DNA of 64,000 nucleotides from Rivularia sp963920925 (GCF_963920925.1 NZ_CAWUDI010000002.1:124001-188000), one strand, 5' to 3'; numbered from the stretch's first letter, positions 44,122-52,996 are shown. Notes: generated from the letters alone by a model not told the origin. Made by a program: numbers and translations.

Positions 44122-44910
44122 TCACCATTCCCTATTCCCCACAGCCTTCAAAAGATAATCGGAAAATTCGCAAAAACCTTCACCTTCACTTTTCTGAGTC
44201 ACATAAGCGGGTTTATGCTGTAATTTATCTACATATTCCAGCACGTTAGCCACACCTACAGATACATTAAAATAATTCTTGTCAAACAAGCTTTCATCAT
44301 TTGGGCTATCACCGACGGTAACTACTTCATCACGAGTATATTCAGGAAAATATTCTTGCAGCACTTTTGATAAACCTACAGCTTTATCCTGCCCTAAAGG
44401 TTTGATATGGCACTGCACGTTACTGTAAGTAAATCCCCAACCATTATCCTGACATTGATGTGAAAGAGTTTGCAATGAAGCGTTATCTAAACCCGCTACA
44501 TCAAACGTCCAATCTGTAACGCGAAAACGATTATCAGAAGATTCTTTTATTTGAGGAAAATCAAGCTGTAATTTTTGAAAAACAGCCGCTAAATCTTTTC
44601 TATGCTCGTTTAAATCTTCTATCGGTGTAATAGCAACTGCTTGCTCGCTTTGGGAGGGATAAAACAAACCGCCATTTTCGGCGATCGCACCAACTACTGG
44701 TAAATAATATGCCAAACCGCTAACCCAACCAGCGGAACGTCCGGTAACAATTATGACTTTGATCTTGGAGAAAGCTAAATCTTGCAAAGCTTGCAGTAGC
44801 CTATTACTAAATTTGCCTTTCGTGGTTAAAGTACCATCCATATCCGTAGCTACCAGACGGATTTTAGTAAAACAGTTGCTCTCGGAAGGTTGAGGAAGTG
44901 ATAAAGACAT
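44122..44910 (-). CDS. HAD-IIB (Cof-like) phosphatase
   Basis: The 262-residue protein contains HAD motif I DMDGTLTTKG (about 18-27), motif II VTGRS (about 55-59), a lid-domain type IIB cap, and motif III/IV VVTVGDSPNDESLFD (about 196-210). HAD-IIB proteins dephosphorylate sugar phosphates and nucleotides; mannosyl-3-phosphoglycerate and sucrose phosphatases are relatives. The VTDWTFDVAGL-like cap does not reveal the substrate. Its start is followed by normal family sequence, and no partner gene is adjacent. Confidence 0.87.
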   Translation of the reverse strand: MSLSLPQPSESNCFTKIRLVATDMDGTLTTKGKFSNRLLQALQDLAFSKIKVIIVTGRSAGWVSGLAYYLPVVGAIAENGGLFYPSQSEQAVAITPIEDLNEHRKDLAAVFQKLQLDFPQIKESSDNRFRVTDWTFDVAGLDNASLQTLSHQCQDNGWGFTYSNVQCHIKPLGQDKAVGLSKVLQEYFPEYTRDEVVTVGDSPNDESLFDKNYFNVSVGVANVLEYVDKLQHKPAYVTQKSEGEGFCEFSDYLLKAVGNREW

Positions 44911-45233
44911 TTATAAGCAAGGGAATAGGGAATAGGGAACGGGCAACAGGGAAGAATATCAATAAGCTGAAATATTATGCTAAATTATCGAAAAAAATTG
45001 ATGAAAGACCTACTATAAAAGGATTGCTACAATCCAAAAATAACATTATTGATTAATATGATCTTTTTCCTTTGTTCCCTGTTCCCCTACAAAACAATTC
45101 ATAAGTACTATATAATCGCTGACATTTAGCCCGATATAAATTAATGTTTAAATTTTTTCAATAAAATATCATAATATCGCAAAACGCAGTTGCAAATTTG
45201 GGCATCCTAGCTATAAGGAGTCCAATTTTAATT
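44911..45233. other. Intergenic, spacer repeats and AT-rich DNA
   Basis: The 323-base gap contains GGGAATAGGGAATAGGGAAC units (about 44920-44940) and TTCCCTGTTCCCC (about 45074), spacer motifs used throughout the window. No gene is seen. AAGGAG at 45215-45220 is likely to serve the following gene. Confidence 0.45.
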
Positions 45234-46073
45234 GTGTCCATTATGTCAACTTCGATACTTGTTGCTCAATCTCCCCCACCAAAAACCACAAAGACATCCG
45301 AGCAGGTACCCGCAACTACCGACGGATTAGCTCCATTGCCAATAATGGTATCTGGAGGGCTTACTGTAACGGTGATTGGCTTAATTATCTACGGCAAAAT
45401 CCTGATGAAGAAGCTAGAGAAGAAACTTCGGTTTGAAAAATTCCGCACCCGAGAGTTAGAGAAGAAGCTGAAGCTATCTCTCCAAACGATTCGTAAAATG
45501 GAAACAAACCCCGACTTGATTAATTCGCGAGAATTCAATCTGGATTATTTGCGAATGCGGATGGAAGAAGAAGTATTCCACTTTGCCATAATTAATCAGA
45601 TAAAAATTACAATAAAAGATAAAATTTCTCAAGCACTTCGTCCAAACCATGCCAAACAAGGAGTTGTAGGAATCGCCAGTAGTGCAGCAAGACAAATAGA
45701 TGAAATCTTTGATGTAGAGTATGAAACTGGAGTCGCAACAAATAACGATAAACGAGTACTGTTTCGCATCCAAATTAGGTTAATGAAATTGCCAACACAA
45801 GCAAGTTCGGCGACTATCAGCCAATTGATTGACTGTGTTGAAACGTATTTAAGCCCCGCAGAAGATCACGATAGTTGGCAACCTACCATCCAAGGCAGAA
45901 TAGCTTTTATGCATTGGGATCAAAAAGCCAAACCTACACCTTTACTAGTATTAGAACAATCTAACGAAGGCGTGAATGTCACTTTCCGTACCAGTCGTCC
46001 CGCCAACGGGAATAGTGGCAATAACGATATAATTAATCACTCACTAAAAAACAACAAAACTGGTTCTCGATAA
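45234..46073 (+). CDS. Membrane-anchored conserved protein of unknown function
   Basis: I recognise no domain in this roughly 280-residue protein. It has a short hydrophobic leader, a Pro/Thr-rich stretch (PPPKTTKTSEQVPATT), one strong membrane span (IMVSGGLTVTVIGLIIYGKIL), a basic coiled-coil-like segment (KKLEKKLRFEKFRTRELEKKLKLSLQT) and a mixed alpha/beta domain (about 90-260). It ends in a polar tail. GTG at 45234 was chosen because AGGAG lies upstream; TTG at 45198 and ATG at 45243 are in frame as well. The large domain would be cytosolic if the span is the only anchor. Confidence 0.65.
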   Translation: MSIMSTSILVAQSPPPKTTKTSEQVPATTDGLAPLPIMVSGGLTVTVIGLIIYGKILMKKLEKKLRFEKFRTRELEKKLKLSLQTIRKMETNPDLINSREFNLDYLRMRMEEEVFHFAIINQIKITIKDKISQALRPNHAKQGVVGIASSAARQIDEIFDVEYETGVATNNDKRVLFRIQIRLMKLPTQASSATISQLIDCVETYLSPAEDHDSWQPTIQGRIAFMHWDQKAKPTPLLVLEQSNEGVNVTFRTSRPANGNSGNNDIINHSLKNNKTGSR

Positions 46074-46301
46074 TGAACGACAAACAGTTATCAGTTATCA
46101 GTTAACAGTTACTAATAAATAAAATACTTTCACTTAAAAATACCACCAAGGATTTATGATTTTGGATTAACTATTAGCATCAATAAAGAGGGAGAAATTT
46201 AATACATTAAGATATGCATCAATCCAAAATCCCGGACACTTGCTTTTAGTCGGGGAACCCGCCCAACGCAGTCTCCTTAAAATCTAAAATCCAAAATTCA
46301 T

Positions 46302-47006
46302 TTAGTTAGTAAGTGTTAACTGTTCGCTGGTTAAAAGTCCATCTTCCATATTTACAATCCGATCGGCAATATCCAAAATACGACTATCATGAGTTACTAA
46401 CAAAATAGAAGTTCCTTGTTCTTTAGCAAGGCGCTGCATTATTTCTACAACATCTCTTCCAGACTGTTTATCCAAAGCTGCTGTAGGTTCATCCGCTAAT
46501 ACCAATGGTGGATTATTTACCAAAGCACGAGCAATAGCAACTCTTTGTTTTTGACCTCCAGAAAGATTGTCGGGAAAGTAATCAATTCGATTTGCTAAAC
46601 CTACTGCTTCTAAAATCTCTTTAGATTGAGCAATAGCTTGTTTTTGAGAAATACATTTATTTAGTTCTGCTGCGATTTGCACGTTTTGTCTAGCAGACAA
46701 AAACTCTAGCAAATTATGCGCTTGAAAAATATAGCCAATATTACGTCGGGTGCTGACTAATTTTCTGGGATTAGCTCGATAAAGTTCTTCTCCTAAAAAT
46801 TTGAGACTTCCTTCTTGTACCGAACGTAAACCGCCAATTAAACTTAGTAAAGTTGTTTTACCCGAGCCAGAAGGACCCGTCATAATAACAATCTCACCAG
46901 GATAAATATCCAAATTAATATCATACAAAATCTGTTTCTTCAGCGAACCTTTTCCGTAGTAGTGATTAAGGTATTGAATTGAGATGACTGGTTCTTTTCT
47001 CATCAT
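46302..47006 (-). CDS. devA: ABC exporter ATPase, DevA-like
   Basis: The 234-residue ATPase has Walker A GPSGSGKTT (about 39-47), Q-loop YIFQAHNLL, signature LSGGQKQRVA (about 144-153), Walker B PLVLADEPTAALD and switch His in VTHDSR. It belongs to the LolD/MacB-type group. It is the last gene of a set ordered adaptor, permease, ATPase, the devBCA order known from Anabaena, where DevBCA with a TolC protein exports heterocyst glycolipids. Cyanobacteria carry several devBCA paralogues, so the exact cargo here is not certain. The gap to devC is 107 bases of spacer repeats. Confidence 0.85.
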   Translation of the reverse strand: MMRKEPVISIQYLNHYYGKGSLKKQILYDINLDIYPGEIVIMTGPSGSGKTTLLSLIGGLRSVQEGSLKFLGEELYRANPRKLVSTRRNIGYIFQAHNLLEFLSARQNVQIAAELNKCISQKQAIAQSKEILEAVGLANRIDYFPDNLSGGQKQRVAIARALVNNPPLVLADEPTAALDKQSGRDVVEIMQRLAKEQGTSILLVTHDSRILDIADRIVNMEDGLLTSEQLTLTN

Positions 47007-47113
47007 ATTGCTAGTTAGTTGTTAGTTGCTAGTTGTTAGTTATTAGGAGTTGTATGGTAACTATTAACTATTAATTGTTCGCTGGTAACTGGTAACTGTT
47101 CACTGCTCACTGT

Positions 47114-48265
47114 TTAAAAAATGTCTGCTGGATCGGCTGACTTTAATTTTTTCACGGCGATTATTCCTGAAATAGAACACATTAAAATAGTTAAAAACAG
47201 CACCATAACTGCTCTACTACTAGTCATAAAAACTGGTAAAAGAGTAGCTGCTCTTGCTTGTTCGTATAGAAATAAAGCAAAAGCAAATCCAGGTAAATAT
47301 CCTAAAACTGCTAATATAAGAGCTTCTTGAAGAATTACAACTAAAAAGTAATTATGCGAATAGCCAATTGCTTTAAGGGTGGCATATTCAACTAAATGGT
47401 CTGAAACTTCGGTATAAAGTATTTGATAGACAATCACGGTTCCGACAATGAAACCCATGATTGTTCCTAAAGTAAAAATAAAACCAATCGCGGTACTACT
47501 AGCCCAAAAATCTTTTTCAAAATCAACAAATTCTTGTTTAGTAAAAACTTTCACGTCTTTATCTAAATAACTTCTTAATTGTTGAGCAACAATATTTGGA
47601 TCTGCACCCCTGTTCAATTTGATTAAACCAATATCAATTAATCCTGGCTGACGATTTACAAAGATTCTGAGAAAATTCAGATCGCTGGTAATTAAATTAC
47701 CGTCTGCTCCAAATGACGCACCTAAAGTAAATAATCCTCCAACTTTAACTAACTTATTTCTGACTTCTGCCTTAACATCATCACCTTGTTCAAATTCTGC
47801 GACAATTGGGCCATATTCTTGTCGAGAAGAACGGTCATATAAAACGACATTTGGTAGTTGAATTTTTTCTAAGTTTTGTTGCAGCCCTGGAAGTTGTAAT
47901 ACATTATTTTGGGGATTTATTCCTATGACTAAAAGATTTCTAGGAATACCTGTTTGGGGGTTTTTCCAACTAGTATAGTCTACATATATTGGATCTACAG
48001 ACTCTACATCCTCTAAATCTAAAGCTTGGTAAAGCCGTTTTTGAGAAAATCTTTTCATCGACAATATAGCACTTGTCTGACGATTAACTAATACGATTTC
48101 CCCTTGCAAACTATTATGAAAACGAACGTTACTATAATACAGAGAATCGCGGAAACCAAGCTGCATGAACATTAAAATATCCGCAAAAGCGATTCCCGCT
48201 AATGCAACCGCTAAACGAGACGCTTCACGTTTGAGTTGTAACCATGCTAAAGGTAGTTTTGCCAT
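47114..48265 (-). CDS. devC: ABC exporter permease, DevC-like (FtsX/MacB type)
   Basis: The 383-residue permease has four predicted spans in the FtsX arrangement: one near the N-terminus (LAVALAGIAFADILMFMQLGF), a large periplasmic domain (about 40-255), then three closing spans (FIFTLGTIMGFIVGTVIVYQIL; FLVVILQEALILAVLGYLPGFAFALFL; VMVLFLTILMCSISGIIAV). The ending SADPADIF and the DPIYVDYTSWKNP region match the DevC family as I remember it. It works with the DevA ATPase as a mechanotransmission-type exporter and with DevB as adaptor. It sits 104 bases from devB. Confidence 0.87.
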   Translation of the reverse strand: MAKLPLAWLQLKREASRLAVALAGIAFADILMFMQLGFRDSLYYSNVRFHNSLQGEIVLVNRQTSAILSMKRFSQKRLYQALDLEDVESVDPIYVDYTSWKNPQTGIPRNLLVIGINPQNNVLQLPGLQQNLEKIQLPNVVLYDRSSRQEYGPIVAEFEQGDDVKAEVRNKLVKVGGLFTLGASFGADGNLITSDLNFLRIFVNRQPGLIDIGLIKLNRGADPNIVAQQLRSYLDKDVKVFTKQEFVDFEKDFWASSTAIGFIFTLGTIMGFIVGTVIVYQILYTEVSDHLVEYATLKAIGYSHNYFLVVILQEALILAVLGYLPGFAFALFLYEQARAATLLPVFMTSSRAVMVLFLTILMCSISGIIAVKKLKSADPADIF

Positions 48266-48369
48266 AAGTTATCAGATTTTGGATTTTGGATTTTGGATTG
48301 AAAATATTTAATTAAGAGTTAGGAGTTAAATATTAACCTTTGACCTTTAACCTCTACCTTTGACCTTTT

Positions 48370-49797
48370 TCAAATCTGAATTGTAGCTATCACTTTGGCA
48401 TTGGTTAACCCTGATACTCTTTCTTCATCTTGTTTGGATAGAGCAATCTTGACTTCTACAACTCTGGCATCTACATCTGCTGCTGGATCGTTATTTAGCA
48501 CATTTCTGCTGCCTATTTTTCTACCAATTTCAGAGACGGTTCCCTGTAGTTTGCCGGTAAATGCTCCATTGTCGCTGACTATGGAAGTCAATTGTCCCAA
48601 ACGCACTCTACCAATACTTGCTTCGGGAACTTCTGCTACAACAATCATTTCGTCGGTACGTCCAATTTCGGCAATACCTTCAGCACTCATGGTTTCTCCC
48701 GCCTTGGTATGTATTTCTAAAACTTCCCCGGCGATTGGTGCGATTACATAACTCAATTTCATATCCGCTTCGGCTTTTTTCAATTGCGCGATCGCATTGT
48801 TCACTTGAGCTTGGGCAATCCGAGTATTGCTAGGACGAATTTCTTGGAGTCTACTTAAAATTGCTTTTTGTTCTTCTATCTGTCTCTGTAAGGTTGCTAT
48901 AGTTTTGTTTTGGTTTGCTTGTGCTTCTACTAGCTGTTGTCGCAAGATTGCTATAGTTTTTTCTCTATCTGCTCTAGCTTGGGCTAGTTGCTGTCGCAAA
49001 CTGGCGATCGCCTGTCTCCGATTAGCTTGACTTTCTATTAATTGCTGAGTGGCGCTTTGTGCCGATAGTTGTCTTCTATCCCTTTCTTGTTGGGAAATAG
49101 CACCTTGTCTATATAGCTGTTCGTAACGTTGAGCATCTACTTGAGCATTTCTAGCTTCCGCTTGTACCCTCGCTACTGTAGCTCTGAGAGAATCTTGCTG
49201 CCCTTCTAATTCAACAGCTAATCGATTTATTGTTGCTTGTTGAGATACAGATTCTCCCTGTAACTGTGCTTGCAAACGAGCAATTGTTGCATCACCAGCC
49301 TGTTGTTCGCCGCGTAACTGTGCCTCAAGCCGAGCAATTACTGCTTGTTGAGCTTGAATTTCTCGCGGCGAACCCACTTTCACACCAGCAAGATTCGCAC
49401 GGCTTTCTTGAATCGCGGCTTTTGCTTGTTCTACCGTGGCTTGACTGCTCCTAAACCCATCTAAAACAGCAATTACTTGACCCTCTTTTACTTTTTGCCC
49501 TTCTTTCACCAACATTTCTTCGACTCGTGACGTGCCCTGTATTCCTGTTGGTGCAGAAAGCTTAATTACTTCTCCTCTAGGCTGCAAACGTCCAGATGCA
49601 TTGACGCTAGTTATCGCTGGATTAACTGGTACTGGTGTATTAGAGCTATTTAATCGTTCTATTCTCGCTTTAGTTAGTACTCCAGCAGTAATTGCTAAGG
49701 GTATAGCAGCAGCAATACACCACCAAAGTATCGACTTGCCGGGTGGCTGTTCTTTTAGCTGTTCTCTTATAGGTGGTTTCTCATTTACCCTTGACAT
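48370..49797 (-). CDS. devB: Periplasmic adaptor (HlyD family), DevB-like
   Basis: The 475-residue protein has one N-terminal span (ILWWCIAAAIPLAITAGVL, about 24-42), a lipoyl-like half motif (VKEGQKVKEGQVIAVLDG), a very long coiled coil (about 130-335) and the returning lipoyl/beta-barrel half (SYVIAPIAGEVLEIHTKAGETM). The coiled-coil hairpin of about 200 residues would reach a TolC-type outer-membrane partner. It contains several REL/RLQAQLQGE-like near-repeats at about 150-190 and 260-310, so the arm may have grown by duplication. It begins the devB-devC-devA set, preceded by a 1-kb spacer that should contain the regulatory region. Confidence 0.88.
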   Translation of the reverse strand: MSRVNEKPPIREQLKEQPPGKSILWWCIAAAIPLAITAGVLTKARIERLNSSNTPVPVNPAITSVNASGRLQPRGEVIKLSAPTGIQGTSRVEEMLVKEGQKVKEGQVIAVLDGFRSSQATVEQAKAAIQESRANLAGVKVGSPREIQAQQAVIARLEAQLRGEQQAGDATIARLQAQLQGESVSQQATINRLAVELEGQQDSLRATVARVQAEARNAQVDAQRYEQLYRQGAISQQERDRRQLSAQSATQQLIESQANRRQAIASLRQQLAQARADREKTIAILRQQLVEAQANQNKTIATLQRQIEEQKAILSRLQEIRPSNTRIAQAQVNNAIAQLKKAEADMKLSYVIAPIAGEVLEIHTKAGETMSAEGIAEIGRTDEMIVVAEVPEASIGRVRLGQLTSIVSDNGAFTGKLQGTVSEIGRKIGSRNVLNNDPAADVDARVVEVKIALSKQDEERVSGLTNAKVIATIQI

Positions 49798-50810
49798 GAT
49801 ATGTTCTCCATACTTTTAATCATGCTGAGTAGAAATAATAAATAATTCCATCTCAAGCCCACATTGCGGACTATTTTTTTTTTCAACAGGTTTTACAAAC
49901 ATTTTTTGATAATCAACCTACATTTGCTGTATAGTTGCTGTGTATTTAAAACTCAAAAATCGTAATAATTGATAACTTTTAGTTTGATTAAAATTATCTT
50001 AGCTAGCTTCTAGCTAAAATTGCGGTGTAGTTCCATTTTATATTGATATTTATCGCAGCAGTTTTCTGCTTACAATGACAATATTTTTGAATTAAAAACT
50101 CGGTAATAATAACAATATATTTTCTAATCATCTTACAGATATTTATTGATTCTCATTTGTCTCGATTTATTATACGAAAATACCGAGAACAAGCAAAATA
50201 AATCAAGCTAGTCAAGGTTTAATAAACAGTTCAAATAAATAAAAAATCGGGTTAAATATTAAATTATCATTCAAGATGATAGATAAACAAACTATAAATG
50301 CTAAAAATAAAAATAAGTAAGCAAGTATTTTTACAGATTCATTGCTTTATACTTCGTGCCCCATATTTCTTAAGATTATATAGCTATATTTCACTCACAA
50401 TAAATAAAGTGTACATTGAAGTATTGTTTTAAAACGTAACATAATCTACAGATGAATAATAGTATTTTAGTGGGTGATTTTACTGGATTATAAAATAATC
50501 GTTAATCATCCATGATAATAAATAGATTCGCAGACTTAATAATACATTTTGTATCTCATAACTGTTAACTGATAACTATATAAATTCTATATAATTGTAA
50601 AAAAGACATCATAAAAAACCTAGCTTTGAAAAAACCGAGTTTGCATAATAATTTAAAATTATTTCAGTGGGAAAGTATCTGGCGATTGAAATCGCTGCTA
50701 CACAAACGAAACCCGCCTGCGCGGGTTATAAAAATTAGTCCACGCAGGTGGACTTTGCCTGTGTAGACGCGATTTCAATCGCCAGATAGTAAGTACTTTT
50801 CCCCCACTCG
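49798..50810. other. 1-kb intergenic region upstream of devB
   Basis: AT-rich DNA between devB and the downstream end of pcyA, both on the minus strand. I looked for a GTA-N8-TAC (NtcA) site and did not find a clear one. The right part holds palindromic element copy B (50675-50790). No gene is supported. The devB promoter is presumably in the part nearest 49798. Confidence 0.45.
50675..50790 (+). repeat. Palindromic element, copy B of the GCGGTTGAAACCGC family
   Basis: Left arm 50675-50703 (GTATCTGGCGATTGAAATCG...) and right arm 50761-50790 are inverted. Inner hairpins are ACCCGCCTGCGCGGGT (50711-50726) and GTCCACGCAGGTGGAC (50738-50753). Compared with copy A (11931-12050, opposite orientation), the arm hairpins changed from GCGGTT/AACCGC to GCGATT/AATCGC on both sides, keeping all pairs. 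Confidence 0.8.
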
Positions 50811-51554
50811 CTACTCCCTTGAAGGCATATCAAACAAAACAGTTGTCATGTAATTTTCAGCCCACTCCGAACCAAAAGCTTTTTCTAAAACGCGACGAGT
50901 TTTATCATTTTGCTGCTGTTTAGTACAGTAATTTAATTGTCCTTCCAACAGCTTACTTGCTACTTCTGATGAAACAGGTTTTGCAGCAACAGCATTTTGA
51001 CAATGAATTTCTAAAAAATTCTCAACCCGTGAGAGAAACATTTGTTCTTCTTCGGGTGAACCAGGGCGTATAAAAATGCAAAACTCAGAAAAAATCTCTC
51101 CCCATTCGGGTAACTCGCGAGGTTGGGAGAAATTGAGTTCGGGTAGTTCAGCAAGCGCAGTATTGTAATTTGATGGTAAAGTACGATTCATATTCAGCGG
51201 AGACAAATCGGCGATCGCCGCACTAATTTGACCTCTACCTCCTACCAAATCGCAACCAAACATTGGTAAGTCATATTGCGGGTGAGGAAACATTACACAA
51301 TGCAAAATATCCAGCATTGAGCCAACTTTTGCCAGTTCCATATGTAGCTTGCGGAACTGAGGAGTTTGGTAACAGCGATTTTCAATAGTAAGTTTTTCAC
51401 CTTCTAACTTACCTTCCACATACCCCAACTCAGCAGGCAAATTATAAGCAGATAAATCCAAATGCTGATGCCAAACTCTTTCGATGCTATCAGCCAACTG
51501 ACGAATGAGGGGATGTTGTTGCTCGCGCAGTGAAGATTTAGTTGCAGACGACAT
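50811..51554 (-). CDS. pcyA: Phycocyanobilin:ferredoxin oxidoreductase
   Basis: The 247-residue protein matches PcyA. The catalytic residues known in the Synechocystis enzyme (E76, H88, D105) appear here as E73 (LHMELAKVG), H85 (ILHCVMFPHPQYDLP) and D102 (FGCDLVGG), all with the same spacing. PcyA reduces biliverdin IX-alpha to phycocyanobilin using ferredoxin, supplying phycobilisomes and phytochromes. The N-terminal start MSSATKSSLREQQHPLI agrees with the family. It follows the accessory cluster of toxin-antitoxin genes and the devB spacer; no heme oxygenase gene is adjacent. Confidence 0.96.
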   Translation of the reverse strand: MSSATKSSLREQQHPLIRQLADSIERVWHQHLDLSAYNLPAELGYVEGKLEGEKLTIENRCYQTPQFRKLHMELAKVGSMLDILHCVMFPHPQYDLPMFGCDLVGGRGQISAAIADLSPLNMNRTLPSNYNTALAELPELNFSQPRELPEWGEIFSEFCIFIRPGSPEEEQMFLSRVENFLEIHCQNAVAAKPVSSEVASKLLEGQLNYCTKQQQNDKTRRVLEKAFGSEWAENYMTTVLFDMPSRE

Positions 51555-51664
51555 ATTTAAACCAACAAATATTAACTAATTGTCAGTTTATCGCGATCGT
51601 TGGCAAGCGTGGTTCATTAGTAAGATGTTCCGTTCCAGTGAGCGCGATTTGTTAGCTGGCATTT

Positions 51665-51934
51665 CTACAGTTGATCGAGCAGCAGATCGTATTCTGCATG
51701 AGAACCAACCCAGAACCAGATCGTAGTGTCCTCTTCCAATTGACCAACAGCACGGTAATCTTTGTTGATGCGTGCAGAATAAATAGGCAATTTTGGATGA
51801 ACTTTCTTGAATCGCAAGCTTGGATAATTTGGATCTTGCTTGAATTGCCGATAGGCTTTGCGAGTTTGCTCCTGAATTGACTCTGGCAGAGCAGCGAACA
51901 GCTTACGAAATTGAGCAGTGGTAAAGGATTTCAC
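51665..51934 (-). CDS. RelE/ParE-superfamily toxin
   Basis: The 89-residue protein has the compact RelE-like pattern: an N-terminal KSFTTAQFRKLFAALPESIQEQTRKAYRQF, a middle LRFKKVHPKLPIYSARINKDYRAVGQLE, and WFWVGSHAEYDLLL at the end. RelE-type toxins cleave mRNA at the ribosome; the RINKDYRAV strand and the final HAEYD are typical. It overlaps the upstream antitoxin gene by four bases, the common antitoxin-first arrangement. The toxin is probably active only when the antitoxin is lost. Its target is not deducible. Confidence 0.82.
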   Translation of the reverse strand: MKSFTTAQFRKLFAALPESIQEQTRKAYRQFKQDPNYPSLRFKKVHPKLPIYSARINKDYRAVGQLEEDTTIWFWVGSHAEYDLLLDQL

Positions 51935-52149
51935 AATGTTTCTGGGTCTAATTCCTGAGTTTTTCCTGCTCGGTACTCTGCAATTGCTTCGGCTGCTAAA
52001 TTAGCTAATAAATCCGGGGAACGGGCAAATGACTCATCCCATTGCCGATCCTCTTCGAGTTCTTCCAAAATTAGAGCCGCGATTGCATCTTGCTTATCAG
52101 TGGGCAGGGTTTTCAATCGGGCGATCGCCTCTTCAAGTCGCTCAGTCAT
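51931..52149 (-). CDS. Antitoxin partner of the RelE-family toxin
   Basis: The 72-residue acidic protein (RLEEAIARLKTLPTDKQDAIAALILEELEED) precedes the toxin gene and overlaps it by four bases, as in type II toxin-antitoxin operons. The N-terminal helices resemble the DUF2281-like/CopG-like small antitoxins of cyanobacteria, but no DNA-binding motif is obvious. The C-terminal half (LLANLAAEAIAEYRAGKTQELDP) probably wraps the toxin. Assignment rests chiefly on gene arrangement and size. Confidence 0.78.
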   Translation of the reverse strand: MTERLEEAIARLKTLPTDKQDAIAALILEELEEDRQWDESFARSPDLLANLAAEAIAEYRAGKTQELDPETL

Positions 52150-52291
52150 CTTAAAAATCTACATCTATAAAGGAGGTGACTTCAATTATCGCTTATTGAT
52201 CGAAAAGTCGGAAACCCGATCGCTGCAAAGGCAAATCATTAGAGTAGTTTTGATTACCCATAAGCAGAAAAAATATCTCTTTATTCAGGTA

Positions 52292-52332
52292 ACTGTTTAT
52301 TAGCGTTAGCGGAGCGTGTTCCGGAGGGACAT
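52292..52332. repeat. Short GTTAGCGGAGCG-type insertion repeat
   Basis: A GTTAGCGGAGCGTGTTCCGGAGGGACATACAATTA-like unit interrupts AACTGTTTATTA/AATTAACAGTTA spacer DNA. A related unit, GTTAGCGAAGCGTGACGCGGTAGCGTCATACAATTA-like, lies at 60176-60213. Both contain GC-rich small palindromes and end with ACAATTA. Confidence 0.6.
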
Positions 52333-52407
52333 ACAATTAACAGTTAAGATAGTCTTAGCAAGTAAACTTATGACACGCCTAAAGACTAAAATAGAAAATC
52401 GCAATTG

Positions 52408-52614
52408 TTATTGACCTCTTCCTGGTTTACAATCGGCAAAACCCAATGCCTCTGTATCAAGAAAACTCGCGATCGCCATTTCAATTACTGCTTCGATTGG
52501 ATATTCAATTTTGTTAGCACGAGCAATTAAAGCTTCTTGAATTCGTTTAGGTAAAGTCTCTAAAATGACTTCGGCATCCGCACTTGTAAGTTGCTCTTGA
52601 AGTTTAGCTTGCAT
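52408..52614 (-). CDS. Small hypothetical protein following the GIY-YIG gene
   Basis: The 68-residue protein (KLQEQLTSADAEVILETLPKRIQEALIARANKIEYPIEAVIEMAIASFLDTEALGFADC) has a helical body and a CKPGRGQ end. Its ATG lies five bases past the stop codon of the frameshifted GIY-YIG gene, so the two form an operon. I do not recognise a named family. The helix-rich IEYPIEAVIEMAIASFLD part is similar in feel to small ribbon-helix-helix or antitoxin proteins, but no claim is made. Confidence 0.6.
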   Translation of the reverse strand: MQAKLQEQLTSADAEVILETLPKRIQEALIARANKIEYPIEAVIEMAIASFLDTEALGFADCKPGRGQ

Positions 52615-52619
52615 AGATT

Positions 52620-52996
52620 CTACCTTTCGGGTGGAATTTGGACGTTGTAAGGAGGTTCGGTTGCTCTTAGAATAATAGCTTCTAACTCCAATAATAACTT
52701 AGGGTTTTCCCAGTAAGAAATTGGCTGTACTGCAATACGAATATCTTCATCACTATATTTATCAAGCCATGCCCACAAAAAAGCTTTGTGTCCCCACTAA
52801 AACGACCCCGCAAGCTCTTAGTTTTACCGATATAAAGCAAACCATCAGTTTTATGTCTGACTGCATAAATACCAGGACGAGCAGGAATATTAGCAAATTC
52901 TCGGCTCACAGGATAGCACTGCTCGAACGGTGTAAAAGCAATTGCATCTAGGATTCTTTGGGCTTGGATTTGTAATTGGGAATCGTTTATCGGCAT
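52620..52996 (-). pseudogene. GIY-YIG nuclease, frameshifted by one missing G
   Basis: The frame from ATG 52996 encodes PGIYAVRHKTDGLLYIGKTKSLRGRFSG, a GIY-YIG motif. It then changes into nonsense at the GGGG run (CCCC at 52792-52795, plus strand). If one G is added, the frame continues GHKAFLWAWLDKYSDEDIRI, then WENPKLLLELEAIILRATEPPYNVQ and ends at the TAG at 52620-52622, giving 125 residues in full. As read, translation stops early (at 52682). Either the gene is broken, slips by frameshifting, or the G run was misread. The downstream gene begins five bases after the original stop. Confidence 0.85.

Noticed and set aside
49798..50674. NtcA-binding site upstream of devB
   Set aside because: I searched by eye for GTA-N8-TAC and found only partial matches, so no site is claimed.
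52100..52303. Plus-strand frame of 67 codons
   Set aside because: It begins antisense to the antitoxin gene and runs into the GTTAGCGGAGCG repeat.
52721..52951. Plus-strand frame of 76 codons
   Set aside because: It is the antisense of the GIY-YIG gene, whose minus-strand frames show clear family sequence.
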